Notes under the pieces: model-generated
Databases searched by the model: none
What the model was told of the DNA's origin: nothing
The model's input: only the letters and a program-made list of their open reading frames with translations
Shown here: positions 60,633 through 64,000 of the stretch, in pieces
How the letters are laid out: every line of letters starts with the position of its first letter
Numbering within the stretch: the first letter of the stretch is position 1
Translations under genes and position numbers: made by a program
Source: Erythrophleum ivorense
Taxonomy: Eukaryota; Streptophyta; Magnoliopsida; Fabales; Fabaceae
Direction: 5' to 3'
Assembly: GCA_026724425.1 (NCBI GenBank)
Contig: JAIUCV010000649.1
Location: 186,001-250,000 of the forward strand
Length of the DNA stretch: 64,000 nt

Positions 60633-62095
60633 TTTGTGAGTTTAAAAACAATATTCGACTTTCATAAATAAAACCCTAACAAAAGCTCATACTTAACCTC
60701 TCAAATTTGTAAACACTAGTCACGTTAAAAATGTGATCAAAAGATACCCAAAAAAAATTAATTTTTTTATAAGACAAGGAAATTAAACATTTTAAAATAC
60801 AACAACTAATTAAAATGAAATCAACACCAAAATATTAATTATAAAAGGTCAAATTAAAAAAAAATCTTTTTTTTAAGAGAATAGTTTATAAACAAGAGAT
60901 AAATTCAAAATTGGTTATATGTAGAAAAAGTACTAGGCATCCTACATCACTTGTTCTTAAAAATAATTATCCTAAATTAATTATATGATATTAATATGGC
61001 CTTAATTTTGATTTTGAATACTCTCATAAATTACAAATAGAAAATAATGGAGAAATTAAGAAAAAAATAAGGTGAAAAAATGGTTTGATTATAAAAGCAA
61101 AATTAACCTAGGATGAGAGTTTAAAATCTAAATTAATTATAAAGGCCACGGAATTCAAATGAGTAAGAATTTGTGTCATTTGTTTGATAATTTTTAATTT
61201 TTTGATGAAAAAAGAAGAAAAATATAAATTTTGTCTTTGCAAACAAAATAATTTTAAAATTGGTTGATATATTTTAATTTGCAAAATCGAGTTAATTCTA
61301 CTTCGTTACGCTCTTCATTTTTCTTTTTTAGTTTTTAAGATTTTTAAAAATAATATTTTTATTTGGGTTAAAAACAAAAGTGTGTATCTCTTGGTCAAAA
61401 CTTTTTTATTTTATCATTTTTTGTGAAAAGAGTAAAAAAGAAAAATTTAATCTAATCTTAAGATTGATTTAACTTGTGAAAACTATATCAATTTTAAGTT
61501 CTTGTTTTTGGGATTTTTTAAGATATTATTTTTCATTTGTATTTTTATTTTGAAGGAAGTGTGAAATTTTTAAGAAAGACTTTTAATAAAAAAAAACTTT
61601 TTGGATTTTTAAATTGGTTTTTAATTTTATAATTTTATCTAAAGCAAAATTTGAGAAAAGTTCTAAAGTGTGAGAAAAAGAAATTTATTTAAATAAACTA
61701 ATTTTTTTATTTTTGGATTTTCATTTTTTTTTCTTTTGGGGCAAAACATGGGTCATTGAGACCGGTCTTTCATAACAAAATTCTTATGTGCAATTTAACC
61801 AACATTAGATAAAATTTAAGAAGATGCAAGACTTTACATGCTCTCTAACAATTGAAATTCTATGTGTCTAAGGATATATTATGTCTCACACGATAATTTT
61901 AAAAATAAAATTAAAGATAATATATAAAAAATGAAATAATAAATATGTTGTGAATGTATGCCATGTGCACTCAAAAGACATTTTATTCAAGGACAATTTC
62001 AAAACGGTTGAATGAACAAAACTGATACCATTTACTTTTTCTCCAAATTTGACCTTTTATCCCTAGTTAGTGCTTGGCACTTGAATCCCTTGGGA
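60633..62095. other. AT-rich spacer, no gene seen
   Basis: Long A/T-biased DNA with no open frame, terminal repeat or RNA motif that I can support. Confidence 0.6.
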
Positions 62096-62333
62096 TGCAA
62101 TAACTCCTTTAAGTTTTTTTTTTTTTAAAAATTTCCCTAAAAGTTTAGGATTTAATTAAATATTAAAAAATTGTAATTAGAAAGACAAAAAAAATTAAAT
62201 TTTATAGTACAATTAAAATTTTTAACGTATAATTTTTTTTATAATTTAAAATTTTATCCTCTTAATTACAATTTTTAAATAGTTAACTAAAACAAAAACT
62301 TTAAAGAAAAAAAGGACTTAAAGGCGTTATTGC
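62096..62333. mobile_element. Fold-back MITE, tandem unit 1
   Basis: TGCAATAACTCCTTTAAG at the left and CTTAAAGGCGTTATTGCA at the right are inverted repeats. Pairing continues through much of the 238-bp element (AAAAATTGTAATTA against TTAATTACAATTTTTAAAT), so it could form one long hairpin. A second, diverged unit follows at 62396-62621. Confidence 0.7.
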
Positions 62334-62395
62334 ACATCCTTTGATAAGATACTTAGCTTTGCACTTGAATTCCTTGCAGTAGGATCCTACTGGGG

Positions 62396-62621
62396 CGCAA
62401 TAACTCCTTTAAGTTTTTTCTTTTCTTAGAAGTTTAGAATTTAATTAAATGTTTAAAACTTGTAATTACAAAGGCCAAAAAATTAAATTAAATAATACAA
62501 TTAAAATTTTTAAAGTGTAAATTTTTTTTTACAATTTAGATTTTTATCCTCTTAATTACAATTTTTAAATACTTAACTAAAACATAAAACTAGAAAAAAA
62601 GGGCTTAAAGGCGTTATTTCA
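62396..62621. mobile_element. Fold-back MITE, tandem unit 2
   Basis: The same structure as 62096-62333 (GCAATAACTCCTTTAAG left, CTTAAAGGCGTTATTTC right). Flanking DNA is also repeated: GCACTTGAATYCCTTG before each unit and ACATCCTTTGATAAGAT after each. The duplication unit is therefore about 285 bp, larger than the MITE. Confidence 0.7.
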
Positions 62622-62639
62622 CATCCTTTGATAAGATCC

Positions 62640-62758
62640 TTACTGCAAGAAATCCAACCTCCGGTGCTTATTCCTGCCATGCTCCACGTAGTGTTCTCAA
62701 GAATTGCATATGCCAAAAGCACAAATAAAAGCAGAATTAATATGTTTTTCATAATCAC
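62640..62758 (-). CDS. Possible first exon with signal peptide
   Basis: Minus strand from ATG at 62758: MIMKNILILLLFVLLAYAIL, a plausible signal peptide or membrane anchor, then ENTTWSMAGISTGGWISC. Right after this a GTAAGG could be a splice donor (about 62645); without splicing the frame runs into the MITE and stops at 62573. I do not recognise the protein and see no second exon in the window. It may be a small secreted-peptide gene remnant or chance. Confidence 0.25.
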
Positions 62759-62821
62759 ATCTCATTTTACTTCAAGATCACAAGAAGATTACGTGTCCCG
62801 AAATCTAACGGCCTGTACGGT

Positions 62822-63040
62822 TTACTTGGAATAGAAGGGAGAAAGGGAAAATGTGAAGGAAAGTTATAAAAAATTATAATTTTATCTTTATAATCATTAT
62901 TCAATCATTATTTAATATTCTCTACTAATAATTATTCAATCATTAAAAATAAAAATATTATGGATATTTTTTCTATAAAATTATTTTTTTACTTTCTATT
63001 TTTATTTCTATCTTAATTTTCTATATATCAAAGATATCCT
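62822..63040. repeat. Possible further MITE-like AT hairpin
   Basis: GGAATAGAAGGGAGAAAGG at the left and CTTTCTATTTTTATTTC at the right are loosely complementary around an A/T core. Ends not defined. Confidence 0.25.
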
Positions 63041-64000
63041 AAAACTCAACATTCTTTTCAAAATGAGTCTTCATGCTTACACACAAGCCCATAAGAAATG
63101 AGATGTCACAAGTATCCACATCTCGGAGCAAGGAGTCAACATGCCATTCTTATTTGGTCAAAAGCATCCCTACTTCACTAACATGAGTCGACTCCACCAG
63201 AAAGTAGCGGCAAAAGGATTTCAACGTAGAAATGGATTGTAACAAGTTTTAATAATTAGGCTAACCTTAAATTTGCAATAGAATTATCAATTAAGTAACA
63301 TGTCAATGTCACAATCAATAGAAGAAGCTCCAGATTCGGCACGTTTGGTAAAATTCAGTGGGATTGTGATAGTGTTTAGGTGATCCAGATTTCATATTAC
63401 ATCAATCCGCCACAAATATTTAAAACCTCCAAAATTAGTGAAGTGAAACTCCACAGCTAGTGCTAACAAAACAGAGTCACCGGCTGTATTCAAATTCATG
63501 GAGCTTAGCAGGGTTTGGCAAATAAAGATACCCGTGTGAAATTCCCAACGCTAGAATCCGAAACCGTTCAAAAATATTTGGGAAAATCACAGCAAACCGC
63601 CTAATGCCAAATGCATCTCCGGTATGCGTGTAACATAATACTTGGATCACAAAGAGTAAATCAGAGATAACAATGTCCCCACAGAAGCAACAATCTACCA
63701 CAAATCCTGTCATTAATCTAGCATCTAGACGATTACAAAACAGATTTGACCAATTTAATAACAAGAAAGCCAAAAGGAAATTTTTTACCTCTTTCTCTGT
63801 GAGTATTTGAATGAGAAGAAAAAAACAACCTATCACAAGGTCACAACAAAACCCAATCATTAATCGCAATCCATAAACTAGTAGAGAGATTAATTTTGGG
63901 TCTGAGAGCCAAGTACCAAAATTTTCTCTAGGAGTATGAATTTTATTCTTGCATCTCCTAGCTGTGATTTTCAAATGATAATATTTGGTGTTATGATCTC
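63041..64000 (-). other. Less AT-rich edge region with one long open frame
   Basis: A 165-codon frame on the minus strand (63974-63477) is rich in Leu, Ile, Phe and Cys and has no conserved motif. The G+C content here is higher than in the preceding 20 kb, so this could be the 5' region, an intron or UTR of a gene lying beyond 64000. I see no splice structure or domain to support a gene call. Confidence 0.3.

Noticed and set aside
1..64000. CRISPR arrays, bacterial operons, rRNA genes and functional tRNA genes
   Set aside because: No regularly spaced identical repeats, no bacterial gene organisation and no intact tRNA or rRNA sequence seen; all named families are plant nuclear or plant transposon.

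Overview
The window looks like an intergenic, heterochromatin-like stretch of a eudicot nuclear genome. It is very AT-rich, has long introns-or-spacer DNA with few open frames, and is packed with decayed plant transposons: Ty1/copia, Ty3/gypsy (chromovirus-like and Athila-like), two kinds of Mutator-like elements (MULEs), fold-back MITEs and microsatellites. I cannot name the species. There are no operons, rRNA genes, convincing functional tRNA genes or CRISPR arrays.

Layout. 0.7-3.3 kb: copy A of a dispersed ~2.3-2.5 kb LTR-like repeat, here called R1. 3.6-9.0 kb: a dead but nearly complete Ty1/copia element with both LTRs; its integrase is interrupted by a gag-tail-plus-LTR (TR-GAG-like) fragment. 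9.0-13.05 kb: chromovirus-like LTR end, an AAT microsatellite, a tRNA-derived SINE-like motif and AT-rich spacer. 13.05-15.54 and 21.06-24.0 kb: copy 1 of a segmental duplication, carrying a broken B3-domain gene. It is split by a 5.5-kb MULE (15.54-21.06 kb) that encodes a FAR1/FRS-type transposase pseudogene. 25.4-34 kb: a second, MuDR-type MULE on the minus strand, with a transposase pseudogene followed by a plant-mobile-domain (PMD, MAIN-like) pseudogene, itself split by a 3.8-kb solo LTR (25.6-29.4 kb). 35.0-37.7 kb: a probable minus-strand LTR with a primer-binding-site remnant. 38.7-44.7 kb: R1 copy B, split by a 3.6-kb solo LTR with a perfect 5-bp target duplication. 44.7-53.4 kb: another LTR, an Athila-type ORF1 relic, R1 copy C, Athila-like 3' internal DNA, a polypurine tract and a 3' LTR. 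53.4-58.7 kb: copy 2 of the segmental duplication, carrying the intact B3 gene. 58.4-62.6 kb: several fold-back MITEs in AT-rich DNA. 62.6-64.0 kb: slightly more GC-rich DNA with two weak open frames.

The only gene I consider intact is the 121-codon B3-domain gene at 56350-56715 (minus), with a TATA box about 80 bp upstream of its ATG. Everything else that can be named is a transposon gene with stops, frameshifts or active-site losses. The strongest observations come from comparing copies. The duplicated B3 block supplies a pre-insertion site for the FAR1-type MULE, R1 copies A and C supply the uninterrupted version of copy B, and target duplications bracket two solo LTRs. Together they give a readable order of nested insertions.
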